NCBI GenBank assembly: GCA_037349315.1
Contig: JBAIAC010000003.1
Coordinates: 15,500,501-15,564,500, forward strand
DNA from: Chelydra serpentina
Lineage: Eukaryota; Chordata; Testudines; Chelydridae
Length of the DNA: 64,000 nucleotides
Direction: 5' to 3'
The position numbers and the translations under genes were made by a program. This document shows, piece by piece, positions 1 through 10,765 of this stretch (position 1 is the stretch's first letter; each line of letters opens with the position of its first letter). Under the pieces are notes generated by a model that was given only the letters and a program-made list of their open reading frames with translations, was not told the DNA's origin and ran no database searches.

Positions 1-197
1 GTATGTAGCTTTTCTGTTATCTGCAACACCGGGAGTAAGTTGCATTCTTTTATGTAGTGTGACAAAGTTCCTCTTCTGCCTTGGTGGGTCCTGCACTTAT
101 TGGTGGCTTTGCTCGCCTCAGAGGTTCATGGCAGCCCTCAGTTTGGCCACTTTTGCCAGTGGCTCAAACCTGCCGTTCACTCAGGTATGGGGAAAAG

Positions 198-627
198 CAG
201 GGCCGGCTCTAGGCACCAGCAAAACAAGCAGGTGCTTGGGGCGGCACATTTCTAGGGGCGGCATTCCGGCGCCGGCCATGCCGCCCCTAGAAATGTGCCC
301 CTGCCGCCCCAGCTCACCTCTGCCTGCTGCCCTGAATGCGCCGCTGCTCCCTCGCTTGAGAGGGAGAGGGGAGAAGCAGACCAGTGGCATGTTCAGGGGA
401 GCAGGCGAAGTGGAGGTGAGCTAGGGTGGAGGATTGCGGGGGGGCCCCGCAGGAAACAATGGGGGGGGGTTAATGCAGCACACCCGGGGGAGGAGCCGGG
501 GCTGGGGATTTGGGGAAGGGGTTGGGAAGGGGCAGAGTTGGGACGGAGCTGGGGGCAGGCACCAAAAAAGGGGGGGCAGCCAAAAATTTTTTTGCTTGGG
601 GCAGCAAAAATCCTAGAGCAGGCCCTG
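198..627. mobile_element. hAT-type non-autonomous DNA transposon (430 bp)
   Basis: The ends are near-perfect 16-bp inverted repeats: cagggccggctctagg at 198-213 and its complement, one mismatch, at 612-627. The element is flanked by the identical 8-bp sequence gggaaaag at 190-197 and 628-635. An 8-bp target duplication is the hAT superfamily signature. It carries no transposase frame, so it would have moved with a transposase made elsewhere. A shorter relative with the same left end lies at 37824-38140. Confidence 0.85.
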
Positions 628-953
628 GGGAAAAGGAGGAGAACAATACCTGCAGTCTCTGCTGATCCACCTAGTGGCTCATGGGGTGGGGGGGCAGGAC
701 AGGCCAGAGACCTTCCCCTCTGGTGGGACCCACAGTCCAGGTCAACTCCTCTTATATCAAATAGGGAGATGGGGGGAACCCGGGCCTGCCCTCTTCTCCG
801 AGTTCCAGTCCAAGGCCCTGTGAATCACAGCTGTGTGACAGCTACAACTCCCTGGGCTACTTCCCCATAGCCGCCCCCCAGCACCTTCTTTATCCTCACC
901 CCAGGACCTTCCTCCTGAAGCCTGATCACGCTTGTACACCTCAGTCCTCCAGC

Positions 954-1915
954 CAGGGCCGCTGCAATCACTAGGCGAACTAGGCGGTCGCCTAGGGCGC
1001 CAAGTGGTTGGGGGTGCCGAGCCCCAGCCATGGACGAGCCGGCACGGGGGAGGGGGGGCAGCAGCCCTGCAAAGGTGGCAGCGCCACTAGCGGGGAGCAG
1101 CTGCGCCCCCCGCCCCTCCTGCGGTCTGGCACCCCCCGCCTGGTGCACCTGCAGGCTGCAGGAGATGCATGCAGCCCCCACCCCCTGTGCGCCCCCCAGC
1201 TTCCCCCTCACCGCGCTCGGGTTCTGCGGCTCCCGGGACGGAGTGTGAGCCGCCGCTGCCGCTCCCTCAGCTCTCTGCTAGGGAGGGGCTGTGCACGGGG
1301 CCCGGCAGCCCATTGCCTCCACGTGGAACCAGCGGTGCCAGTGGCCTGGACATGGTAAGGGGAGTCCTGGGGGGCAGTCAGAGAGCAGGGGGAGTTGGAA
1401 GGGTCAGGAGATCTGGCGGGGCTGTCAGGGGTGTGGAGAGGGGTCGGGGCAGTCAGGGGACAGGGAGCAGGGTGGTTGGATGGGTCGGGAGTTCGGGGAT
1501 TCCTGTCAGGGGGCGGGGAGTGGTTGGATGGGGTGTGTCTAGGGGCGGGGATAAAGGTTGGGGCAGTCAGGGGACAGGTAGGGTCCTAGGGGGGCAGTTA
1601 GGGTGGGGGGGTCTCAGGCGGGGGCAGTCAGGGGACAAGGAACAGGGAGGCTTAGGTAGGGGGTGGGATTCTGGGGGGCAGTTAGGAGACAAGTGGGGGT
1701 TGGGGGTTCTGAGCGGGGCAGTCAGGGGGTGGGAAGTAGTGGATGGGGGCAGGGAGAGGCCCCTGGACACAGCTGGCCCCTGGGGCCTATAAAGGCTCAT
1801 TGGGATTTGCCCCTCAATGTACTGATGTGCGGTGGGGGGTGCATGGTGGAATTTTCACCTAGGGTGCAAAATAGCCGTGCACTGGCCCGGCCCGGCCCGG
1901 CCCGGCCCTGCCCTG
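954..1915. mobile_element. hAT-type non-autonomous DNA transposon (962 bp)
   Basis: The element starts cagggccgctgc at 954 and ends ggccctgccctg at 1915. It is flanked on both sides by cctccagc (946-953 and 1916-1923), an exact 8-bp duplication. The inner ends carry related boxes (cgcctagggcgcc on the left, cacctagggtgc near 1857 on the right). A run of ggccc units just inside the right end looks like local expansion. No transposase coding capacity is visible, and the middle is G-rich and internally repetitive. Confidence 0.8.
1345..1785 (+). repeat. G-rich degenerate tandem repeat inside the hAT element
   Basis: The phrase ggggcagtcaggggacagg recurs with variation (for example near 1448, 1559, 1623 and 1718), mixed with gttggatggggt-type units. 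The strand is extremely G-rich, so guanine quadruplex formation is plausible but not shown. Open frames across this stretch on both strands are composition artefacts. Confidence 0.55.
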
Positions 1916-1923
1916 CCTCCAGC

Positions 1924-3436
1924 AGCACAACCTCTCTCTCTCTCTCTGCCCTCCTTGCGGGCCCCTCACTGGCTAGCGTGAGGTCCTTTTTAAACCAGGT
2001 GCCCTGATTAGCCTGCCTGTCTTAATTGATTCTAGCAGCTTCTTAATTGGCTCCAGGTGTCCTAATTAGCCTGTCTGCCTTAATTGGTTCCAGCAAGTTC
2101 CTGATTGTTCTGGAACCGCCCCTGATACCTTACCCAGGGAAATGGACCTGCTTAATCTGGAGCGAATGTCTCTCCCTTCACTCACTCTCCTGTAGCCTGG
2201 AGAGAGGAAGGAGGGAGAGAGAGGGCTGTGACTTCCGCTGCTGCTGCTAGTCCCTGGATCCTCCCTGCGACTGCTCCAGCTACTCCCCTGGCTGGACCAC
2301 CCCCCCTTCTCTACTACCTGGTTGCTAGACCCTCCCCAACCTCAGTTGCTGCTGCTCCTGCTGCAGCCCTGGGGGGGAGCTGCTGGCCTGCTCCCCAGAG
2401 GAGGGGAGCGAGGGACCCCTGCCCCAGCTGTTGCTGTGGACACCACCGCGGCTACCACCTGTGAGGGGTCCTTCCTGCATGCCTGGCCACCGGACTGCCA
2501 CCTGGAGCTGCTGCTGTGTTTGCTGCCTGGGAGCTGCTGGAGCCTAGAGGAGGAGGAGAAGGAGGAAGAAGAAGAAGAAGAGGACGAGGACCTTCTGCTA
2601 TTGGGGGAGCGTGCAGGGACTCCGCAGACTACTGTGCAGGGGGCCATCTAGGACTGAGTGACTTTCAAACTGTGCTCTTGTGGTGGGGGTATCGACTGTG
2701 TTTGTGGGGACGTAGGGGGTGTGGTGTGGAGCCTGCCCCCTGGTCCATCTGTGTCCCACCACCGCTGCCCCCTCCACCACCCCCACTGGCCACTTACCAT
2801 CTGCCTCGAGCTCCTGCCTCTGGGACTCAGCTGCTCGCCTGGCCTGCCACGCCCGTTTCCACCGCTGGGGCCTGCAGCAGCAGCCAGCCCAAACATTGAC
2901 TTTTTGTGCAAGCGCATGTGGGTGCATGTGACCCTCCCCCACCCCCTGGACTGACCCTCTCCCCCCTGCAGCAAGCCCCCAGCTTTGCCACTTGCTATCT
3001 GCCCCTTGCAGCTGTTTGCCCCCCCATTTTTGCCCCAGCCCCTTACTAGTTCCAGTTTGTTTGCCTTGCCCACCCCAGTCCCAAAGCTAGCCCCTTGGTT
3101 CCTCTGCCCCATTCTCAGCCTGGTTGTCTCCCTCCCCCTGTGGCCCCCGCTTGCCCTGTCTAGCCCCTCTCCTTGTGCGCCCATGCCCCCTCCCATGCAC
3201 TTGTGCCCCTCCCCTGTTTGAGTTTGTCCTTGGTTGACTGCACCCCCCCCCCCCCCCGCCCATGCTGTGTTATTCTCCCATCCCCTAGTGCAGCTAGAGG
3301 AGCCATCCCGAGTCGGTGACTGACCTCCCACCCCAAGTCCTTGATACCCACCCCATCCAGCCCTTCCCTTGCAGCAGCCTCCTCCCCTGCCTGCACTCTC
3401 CTCTCTCTGGTGTTTTCCCCTCCTTTCCCACTCATT
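1924..3436 (+). other. Putative 5' leader of the Tx1-like LINE
   Basis: This stretch lies between the second hAT insertion and the ORF1 start. It has cttaattggctccag-type AT boxes near 2020-2110, then long C- and CTG-rich sequence with no codon-like conservation. It is placed as the LINE 5' UTR because ORF1 begins immediately downstream. The internal promoter expected for such LINEs cannot be located by eye. The C run near 3243-3257 is a likely polymorphic or poorly assembled spot. Confidence 0.45.
2541..2595 (+). repeat. Purine (GAG/GAA) microsatellite
   Basis: A degenerate run of gaggag and gaagaa triplets lies within the LINE leader. The acidic or serine-rich peptides it can encode are by-products of the repeat. 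Confidence 0.7.
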
Positions 3437-4582
3437 ATGGCGGGAGACAAGGCAGGTGGGACCCCTTGGACAGACCCCGCCGCCCCTCTCCTGCCTGCCC
3501 CCCCATCGTACCCCCTAGCCTCTACCTCAACCGCTGCTGCTCAACCACCTGCTACTGCACCCGGTGGGGCGCCGGCAGTGGCGGGCAACAGGGTGACCTC
3601 CGCTGCTGCCACGTCCCTCGCCCCCTCCAATTCTGGGGGACCCCCCCTAGCCGGCAGGAAGGGCCAGGGTAAAAAGAAGGGCAAAGGCCCTGCCAAAAAG
3701 ACCAGGCCCTTCATAGCAGGGGCTGCTCCCTCTGCCACAGCCCTGTCACCGGCCGCGGCGTCCCTCCCCGCTGTTCCCTCCACCAGCTCTGCGAGTGCCC
3801 CTCTCCTGGCTCCCAGGGTGTATGCCCAGGTGGCGGCAGATCCCCCACCCGCCGCTATGTCATCTCATCCGCCCGCTGCCTCTGCTACCGTTTCTGGCGA
3901 CCGGGGCCCCTTTCCCACCTTGACCAGGAAGCATGGCGTCCGTTGCCTCCTGGTACCCGCCTCGCCCCATGTGGAGACCTACGTGCGGGCGTTGGCGAGG
4001 GTGGTGGGGCCCACGGCCATCGTGGCGGCCTCCAAAATGTACGGGAAGGTTGTTTTCTTCCTGGCATCTGAGGCTGCCGCCCAGGAGGCGGTGGAGAAGG
4101 GCCTGGTGGTGGGGGGCGTGTTCGTCCCCCTGAAGCCGCTGGAGGACCTGGGTGTCTGAGTGGTTCGGGCCTCCGTCCCTCCATCTCTTCCCAATGCCAC
4201 CCTGCTCCCTTGCCTTTCTGCCCTGGGGAGACCCATCTCTGTAGTCAGCCCTCTCCCACTGGGCTGCAAAGACCCCGCCCTCTGTCACATCCTCTCGTTC
4301 TGCCGGCAGGTGCAGCTTTAACTGCCGCCGGCGGTGTGTGATGGAGAGGTGCTTGAGGGGTCCTTTCTGGTCCCCTACCAGGGGGCCCGCTACCGGGTGC
4401 ATTATTCTACGGGGGAGGCCCGGTGCTACCTCTGCTGGGCGATGGGGCATGTCCGGAGGGACTGTCCCTTGGCCCGGCAAGGAGGAGTGTCCGGGACCCC
4501 CAAACTCCGGCAGAGCACAGGCCCCGTCATCGCCGGCTCCCCTGGCTGCCCAGTACCCGGAGCTGCCCCTCCTCCTTCCCAA
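3437..4582 (+). pseudogene. Tx1-like LINE ORF1 (nucleic-acid-binding protein), two in-frame stops
   Basis: ORF1 proteins of Tx1-group LINEs bind their own RNA in the retrotransposition particle. The start ATG at 3437 opens a Pro/Ala/Ser-rich N-terminus with a basic GKKKGKG-type patch. A conserved-looking block containing VEKGLVVGGVFVP follows, up to the TGA at 4157-4159. The same frame continues past it (similar density of conserved-looking residues), meets a TAA at 4318-4320, and then reads through a zinc knuckle at 4424-4465 with spacing C-X2-C-X4-H-X4-C. The frame is therefore one gene with two nonsense codons and no frameshift that I can see. It ends near 4580, where similarity to LINE sequence stops, and no ORF2 is present. 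The family name is from recognition; a viral-type gag is an alternative reading of the knuckle. Confidence 0.6.
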
Positions 4583-5270
4583 TCTGTCTCTTGTGGGCAG
4601 AAACCCCTTTTTCTTCTGTGCAAAGTCACAGCAACAAGATGGAGTTTGTAGCCACCTGGGCAAGTCACATGTCCATGAATGATTCAGCTTTTTGCAGGCC
4701 AACGCCATTGTTGACATGTTAGTTTGAACGTTCCCAGGAAAGCTCAGATGTGGACTGGCATCTCCCAAAGTCCATTGTCAGTTTAAATGTTTCTTGACTG
4801 GGCACTTACTGAGAGTAGTCCTTTCTCAAGAAGCTGATCAAATGCTTCACTACTTAGAATCAAACACATTGAGATACAACTACGTAGCCAAGATTCATAA
4901 CTTCAAATACAAAACTGATACACACAGACAGCCAACATAATCATAACCAGCAAACTACCACCTTTCCATAGACACCCCACTTGGCCTCCTCTGTGCAAGA
5001 CCTCGTGCAACCATAGGACCCTGATTGCGACAATGATCTATACGGTCACAGTTCATGTCAATAACGTCACAGGACCTCCTGGTTCACCAAAGACTGTAAT
5101 GCCAGGGATCAAAGGAAAGCTCGTGTCACATTTTATGATGAAATTCATAACCATTGTATGTACTGCTACTACGTACAGTTATGTCTACATATTGGCGAGA
5201 TGTTCTTGTAGTTTGTGTCAGGGTGTTAATGCCCAGCAGAAGTGAAACACTGGCTTCCTGCCAGACCAGA
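4583..5270 (-). repeat. Dispersed repeat of uncertain class, probably LTR-related
   Basis: The sequence changes character sharply near 4583 from GC-rich LINE ORF1 to AT-richer DNA. I recognise phrases from it as recurring in turtle genomes, in the reverse orientation, but cannot name the family. No terminal repeats, target duplication or coding motif is visible. The junction truncates the Tx1-like LINE. Confidence 0.3.
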
Positions 5271-6115
5271 GATGGTTATCCATCTTTCTGCTGAAATTGA
5301 AATGGAATATTGTCTTGTTCACAATCCCCAGGCTGAGCTAAACGCACATGGAGAACAGGAAGAATAGCGGGGGAGAGGGGGGGGGGGGGAAAGAGCCTTA
5401 TCTAGGGGTGCACTTCACAGGTTACTGGACTAAATACTGGGGGACAAGGAAACCACCTTATTATTCTGCACCTAGGCAGTAAATGGACAGCATGCATACA
5501 TACACAAAACCAGTATCACAACCCACCTTGGTTGGAAATGCTGCAAAAGGCTTTGGGTGAGAAAAGACTGCTCTAGAGTGGAGGTTAACCTGTTACATTT
5601 AGGCTCTAGAAAGCATATATTGATTTTGTTTTATATAGAACCCTTCTGTTTCCAGTATCCTTACTCACCATTTCTTAAATCTTGATCGTTGATGATAAAC
5701 GTAGGGTTGTTTTCACTATGCATATAGCTCGGTGCTATGATCTCACAGATGTAGCTGATGCGGAGTTGACTCATACAAGCTGGTGTGTGCACTGTCCCTG
5801 TGAGGACAGCAGAGCTGGGAATTCTGGGACTGTTCAGTGCGGAAGGAGCTGGACATTACAGGGGAACATTTCAAAGGGGCTCAGGGCCTGGGGTGCTCCT
5901 ATTATTAACCTGCGAGGCAAAGTCAGTGCTGGCCTAGCCCTGAGGAGATTGGCTGGCTAATGGATGGGAGGTGGCAGGAGCTGACACCCTGCGCAAGCAA
6001 ATCTCTTTTTCACTGGAGGCACTGGCAGGGGGGTAACCAGGTGGCTCAGATGGGAACCCTGAGAACCATCACCGTCAAGCACTATGATGAGAGCAGCATG
6101 GAAAAGCCCAGGAGT
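5271..6115. other. Unrecognised sequence
   Basis: I see no gene or repeat that I can name. A run of 12 or more G near 5377-5390 is the only low-complexity feature. The short open frames lack start context or recognisable domains. Confidence 0.4.
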
Positions 6116-6300
6116 CATAGAATCATAGAATCTCAGGGTTGGAAGGGACCTTAGGAGGTCATCTAGTCCAACCCCCTGCTCAAAGCAGGACCAATCCCCA
6201 ATTTTTGCCCCAGATCCCTAAATGGCCCCCTCAAGGATTGAACTCACAACCCTGGGTTTAGCAGGCCAATGCTCAAACCACTGAGCTATCCCTCCCCCCA
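6116..6300 (-). mobile_element. tRNA-derived SINE with CR1-like 3' tail
   Basis: Read on the minus strand, the element begins with a tRNA-like head containing an A box (tagctcagtgg, complement of 6278-6288) and a B box (gttgtgagttcaatcc, complement of 6235-6250), which together form a type 2 pol III promoter. Its 3' part (6116 to about 6197) is nearly identical to the end of the CR1 at 17437, including tandem attctatg octamers. The SINE therefore carries a CR1-type tail and was presumably mobilised by CR1 reverse transcriptase. This architecture is known for the cryptodire turtle pol III SINE. Confidence 0.88.
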
Positions 6301-6707
6301 TAATAGAGTCATGTAATAGTGTAGCTTTGGGTGGGCAGAGTAAATGAGATGGGGGGGGGGCTACAAATCAAATGAGTAAGGATACAAAGAAATATCCAAC
6401 AGCTACTCACTCAGGCAACGCTCTCCGTCCTAGGCACTGGATGAGGCAGGCCCCTGTGGAAAAAATAGGTTGTGATCCCGTCAATACAGACTGCGTCATA
6501 ACACATGCACATAAAGGGGCCACGTGAAAGTGTCCTGGGTAACCTTCATTCTGGCATATCCAAACTTCTGACTGTGCTTGGCTTGACTGTGCAACCACAA
6601 TGTTCTTTTAACTTAGGGGGTCTTTAAAAAATGTAACTTGGAAAGATTCTTTAAATCACCATTTTGCTACAGTTTCATGTTCATTAGACTGTTCACTGGA
6701 AGCATTA

Positions 6708-7421
6708 AGACCCTACCACATTCATGGTCCATTTTGGTCAATTTCGTGGCCAGGGTTTTTAAATTAGTCCGTTTCACATTTTCAGATGTTCACATCTGAA
6801 ATTTCCCGTGTTGTAACCCTGGGGGTCCCAACCCAAAGGCAGTCAGGGTGGGCGGGTCACAAGGCTGTTGCAGGGGGGTCATGGGATTACCACCCTCACT
6901 TCTGCCCTGTTGCTGGCAGGGACGCTGCCTTCAGAGCCGGGCAGCCAGAGAGGAAGGCTGCTGGCTGGGTACCCAGCTCTAAAGCCAGCACTATCCCTAG
7001 CAGCAGCGCAGAACTGAGGGTCGTAGGGTATGGGGAGTGGGTTCCCATAGGTCCAGTTTCTCTTCAGTCTCCTGCCACAGTGGGGGGCTGACAGCTTGAG
7101 CCACAGCGCTTCCCCCGCTCCCCCCGTGGGGGTGGGGTTGTGTGACAGCTGGGGCTGCAGTCTCCCTGAAAGGGGAGGGGGTGTCAGCTGGGGCTGCGGA
7201 GCTTCCTGCATCTGGGGGAGATCCCGGAGGTGGGTCTGACCCACCCCAGGAGCAGCCCCTGCAAGGGAAGAGGCCATCTCACCCCTACCCATCCCCCGTG
7301 GACAAGCAGCTGACGCCCTGAGCAGGGTAGGAGGCCCCAGATGGACCCCCGATTTCACAGGGGAGATTAGATTTCACGGTCCATGACCCGTTTTTCACGG
7401 AGGTGAACTTGGTAGGGCCCT
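6708..7421. mobile_element. hAT-type non-autonomous DNA transposon (714 bp)
   Basis: The left end agaccctaccacattcatgg and the right end (complement agggccctaccaagttca) form inverted repeats with extended similarity (attcatggtccattttgg inside the left, tttcacggtccatgaccc inside the right). The flanks are aagcatta (6700-6707) and aagcattg (7422-7429), a 7-of-8 match. The centre has a long imperfect inverted repeat around cagcagcgcagaactgag. No transposase frame is present. Confidence 0.78.
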
Positions 7422-7429
7422 AAGCATTG

Positions 7430-8166
7430 TATAACCCAGGAAACTTGATTATGTTTCAGTACCTGCCTAGTTTAACCAGAGGCATAACACTTTGCTATGG
7501 CCGAGGGCAGGTCTGCTCTGAGCTTTGTGCCAGCAGAAAGTCTTTCCTGCGTCCTTATCTCATTTCTTTACTCATCACTTAAAACTGGAAAATGCCTTTT
7601 CAAAGCCAGGGGACAGCCTGAGATGCCAGGGTGCCAAACACGTGCAGCGCGGCATTACCCACTCTCTGGAGAGCATTTCCCCACTCCAGCTCGAGGCAGG
7701 AATGGCCCTTGGCCCGGCAGATCCCTGCACACCCAGCCACGTCTCTTGGAATCTGTAGCCGTATCACCAAACTCTCATGGGAATAAACAGCCCTAGCCAC
7801 TGACGGTCAAACCTCGCACCCAGGAAGCTCCAAGAGCTGAAATCATGGGGTTTCCTGTCCCCGCTACAGGAATAACCCAATAGGGGAGCCTGGGTAAAGA
7901 CTTAAGGATGGGTGACAGACATGGGACTAGACCCTCGGCTGGTGTAAATGGGGGCTGTTCCATTGAAGTCAATGGGCCAGGACCCCAGCTGGTGTCAATC
8001 AGTGCTGCCCCACTGAAATCAATGGAGCGTTGCCGATTCACAGTACTCAGGCTGTGGGCTCTGTATTTATTCTGTGTGCGCTGATCTATCCCGGGCTGCA
8101 TGGCCCTGGCCTGTGTTCTTGAGATGATCACTGGGGTCCTTCCTGACCTTGGAATCTGCGAATCCC
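7430..8166. other. Mostly unrecognised sequence with one old repeat
   Basis: At 7938-8030 a unit beginning ctggtgtaaat and ending tgaagtcaatgg occurs twice, about 51 bp apart. The same phrase family appears near 17255-17325 and 40525-40580, so it is an old dispersed repeat. The rest shows no recognisable gene. Confidence 0.4.
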
Positions 8167-8790
8167 TGTAACAGAGTCTGTTGGGGAGCAGGACATAGGC
8201 AGTCTGGCCCAGTAGTCAGACTAGGAGGCAGGTCTTGTGGGCAGAGCAGGTGTCCTGGTTAGGGAGCCAAAGATCAGCACCAGAGTCAGCTGCCAGTAAC
8301 CAGACCCAGGGGTCAAGCCAGAGTCGGAGTCAGGAATTGAAACAGGGTCAGAGCTGGGCTCAGGAGTCAGAGGCCAGGCTGGGAGCCAGGACTGGTAAGT
8401 GATGACGGAATCAAGGTAAGGGCAAGTGGAGGAGAGGCGAGAATCAAGCATGGAGCAGGGACACAGTGGGAACAGGAGCAGAGGAGGAATCAGGAACAGG
8501 GTCGGAAGCTCCCATAACAGGAAATCACCTTGTTACTCAGACAAGTTCCTGGGCCTCATTTTGGCTTATATAGTGTGGTTGGACCAATGGGTGAAGTCGG
8601 GTGATGCTCCAATCAGGGCTTCTATCGGCGGGGCCATGGCTCAGGCTACAGGCCTACAGCTTCTCAGCCCCCAGGCTTTGGCAGATAGTGGGTGGAGACC
8701 AGGCTGTGGCAGCTGTCTGGGCACTCCCAGGCCTGGGATCAAGACCCGTGGCATTAGCGTGAACCAAACAAACAGCATTTGGCCAGATGA
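8167..8790 (+). repeat. LTR-like dispersed repeat with TATA-type box
   Basis: The sequence starts tgtaacagag, passes through gtcagag/gtcagga-rich degenerate repeats, and contains cttatatag near 8565 followed by a ccaatggg box. This layout resembles the U3 and TATA region of turtle LTRs I recognise by style. No matching end, target duplication or internal retroelement was found, so this is a tentative solo or truncated LTR. Confidence 0.3.
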
Positions 8791-8844
8791 GCAGTGCTAC
8801 AGACCCTGGGCTGAAGTAGGTCAGGCTTTTAGAGACTAGAAAAT

Positions 8845-8967
8845 TAGGGTGACCAGACAGCAAATGTGAAAAATCGGGACAGGGATGGGGGGTAATAGGA
8901 GCCCATATAAGAAAAAGACCCAAAAATCAGGACTGTCCCTATAAAATGGAGACATCTGGTCACCCTA
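8845..8967. mobile_element. 123-bp hAT-type MITE (TAGGGTGACCAGAC family, A form)
   Basis: The element begins tagggtgaccagac and ends with its near-perfect complement, ctggtcaccctа-type, at 8967. Exact 8-bp duplications tagaaaat flank it at 8837-8844 and 8968-8975. The interior holds cgggacaggga and cccaaaaatcaggactgtccc, which can also pair, so the whole unit can fold back. A second copy lies at 13934-14056. Confidence 0.88.
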
Positions 8968-8975
8968 TAGAAAAT

Positions 8976-9619
8976 GCATCTTGGATGGGGAATTTTCTGG
9001 GAGTGGCAGATCGCTTCATGTAGGTGCCCATGATTTGGGAAGCTGTCTATGCATAGCAAGCCTTATTTACTGGGATCGATGAGGAGAAAGTCGTCATGTC
9101 AGGACGGTGAGCTGACCAGAATTCCAGGGCTGGCAGCTGGGTGCTGCACGTGTCCTGTTCCGTGGGAGCCGCTGAACATTTTCAACTCCTCTAGGTCCTA
9201 CTCAGCCACATTTTGCAGCATGCACCACTTATGTCTCCACCCAACAGCACTCTGCTCCAGCACATCGGCCTGCCTGCTCCATCCTCAGCCCAAGGGAGGC
9301 AGTGGCATCATGCCCATTTCCCACACTCAGTGGCCCAATGCACGGCAGCCAGGGCCTGATTAACCTTTCGTGGGCCCCCATGGAGGCACTGGGGCATGGC
9401 GTGGGGAGGTCGGTCCCCAGAGTGAGGGGCCAGCCAAGGGCAGTGGGGTCTGGCATGGCAGGGGCGGCCCCGCTCCACCCAGCCCAGTGCAGGGCACTAT
9501 TTATAAACCGGCATTTGCCAGACGCACAGTGGCCCGTCCGGCTCTGTGCTGCCAGCCTGCCCCTTGCCCTCGGGGGCAGGCCAATGCCACGCCACACGGC
9601 CCCTTCCCCCCAGCAGCCC
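8976..9619. other. Unrecognised sequence
   Basis: No gene, terminal repeat or familiar repeat was recognised here. Open frames on both strands in the GC-rich part from 9300 are overlapping and domainless. Confidence 0.35.
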
Positions 9620-9959
9620 ATAGGCGCCAACTCTGTGGGTGCTTTGGGGCTAGAGAACCCACAGAAAAAATATAGTGTGTGCTGAGCACCCGCCGGCGGC
9701 CCCACCAATCAGCTCCTCCCCCTCGCCACCAGCGCCTCCCGCCTGCCGCGGATCAGCTGTTCAGCAGTGGGCAGGAGGTGCAGAGGGGGAGGCGCTGGAA
9801 GAGGCGGAGCGAGGGCAGGGGGTCTCGGGGGAGGGTGCGGAATGAGGCAGGAAGAGGCAGGGTGGAGGTGGGGCCTTCGGGGAAAGGGTGGAGTGGGAGC
9901 GGGGCCTGGGACAGAGCGGGGGTCAAGCACTCCAGGGAGATCAGAAAGTCGGCACGTCT
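9620..9959 (+). mobile_element. hAT-like non-autonomous element (ATAGGCGCCRACT family)
   Basis: The left end ataggcgccaact pairs with the right end agtcggcacgtct as a 13-bp imperfect inverted repeat. Just inside the left end is the hairpin-like gtgggtgctttggggctagagaaccc. Three more copies at 29070, 32090 and 49136 lie in the opposite orientation and share the same internal layout. Target duplication is not clear at this copy. Confidence 0.6.
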
Positions 9960-10530
9960 GCATTCCCCCCCCCCGACTCCCTATGGCCAGAGCCCCCCCG
10001 GACCTGCTATGCCCACGTCCCCCCAGACTCCCACCCATGAATGCACAGCACCCTGCAAAACACCACCCCTGCCCAGCGCCCTCCCTGCCTGCAGCCCCAC
10101 CACAACTGCCCAGCACCCCACACAGAACCCCCACTCAACACACATTGATCTTCCCCGCCCCCTCACAGCCCAGCACCCCCCCCCCCCAGGTCCCCTCAGA
10201 GACCCCTTCCCCCACGCCCTGCCTCCCGGCTGCACTCACCGGCCCTGCTGGGAGGTGACTGTCTGCCAGGGGTGGGGAATTGCTCCAGCCCCTTGGGAGT
10301 GGTGCAATCAGCCAGGTCAGGGCCTGCCCCTGCCTCAAGACCCATTTGCCTGGAGAGGCCCAGCCAAGCACCCCTCACAGTCCCCCCTGCCCTCCCAAAT
10401 GGCAGAGACTGGCCAGGCTTCTGCACCAGTCCCAGGCGGCGCAGCTCCTGGGAGACAGGTGGGACCCCACAGGTGGTGGGAAGCAGAGACTGCCCAGAGC
10501 TGGAGGTGCACTGGGGTCCCCCCATGGGGC
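9960..10530. other. C-rich unrecognised sequence
   Basis: Runs of C near 9967-9975 and 10183-10192 sit in proline-codon-like low-complexity DNA. Long overlapping frames exist on both strands but have no domain and follow from base composition. Confidence 0.4.
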
Positions 10531-10765
10531 AGAGAGGAGCCGGCGGGTGGGGCCAGGGGGTGGAGAGGAGCTGGCAGGTGGGGCCAGGGGGCGGAGAGGA
10601 GCCGGCGGGTGGGGCCAGGGGGCGGAGAGGAGCCGGCGGGTGGGGCCAGGGGGTGGAGAGGAGCCGGCGGGTGGGGCCAGGGGGTGGAGAGGAGCCGGCG
10701 GGTGGGGCCAGGGGGTGGAGAGGAGCCGGCGGGTGGGGTCAGGGGGTGGAGAGGAGCCCTCGGCC
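10531..10765 (+). repeat. 31-bp minisatellite, about 7.5 units
   Basis: Units starting gagaggagccggcgggtggg begin at about 10531, 10562, 10593, 10624, 10655, 10686 and 10717, with a decaying unit at 10748. The spacing is exactly 31 bp. Units differ only by occasional transitions (ccggcggg or ctggcagg; ggcgg or ggtgg). Because 31 is not a multiple of three and the unit has no stop codon, all frames stay open and produce spurious glycine- or proline-rich open frames on both strands. Confidence 0.92.

Larger units (their letters stand above)
55..4582 (+). mobile_element. Tx1-like LINE, 5' portion, with two nested hAT insertions
   Basis: A long GC-rich leader followed by an ORF1-like frame with a CCHC knuckle resembles the 5' half of a Tx1-group (L1 superfamily) LINE. 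The leader is broken twice by hAT elements at 198-627 and 954-1915. Each is bounded by an 8-bp duplication, so the outer flanks were once continuous. No reverse transcriptase ORF2 follows: similarity stops near 4580, where an unrelated dispersed repeat begins. The upstream limit near 55 is uncertain, and 55-953 could instead be an LTR-like repeat lying next to the LINE. Family assignment is from recognition of the ORF1 C-terminal part and the leader style, not from a search. Confidence 0.5.

Noticed and set aside
295..870. 191-codon open frame near the left edge
   Set aside because: It crosses both ends of a hAT element and its target duplication, so it cannot be one ancestral gene.
1169..1792. 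207-codon glycine-rich frame
   Set aside because: It lies wholly within the G-rich degenerate tandem repeat of a hAT element.
2648..3331. 227-codon antisense frame in the LINE leader
   Set aside because: Low-complexity complement of a C-rich leader, with no domain or start context.
3860..4768. 302-codon antisense frame
   Set aside because: It spans the junction between the Tx1-like ORF1 (antisense) and another repeat, so it is a shadow frame.
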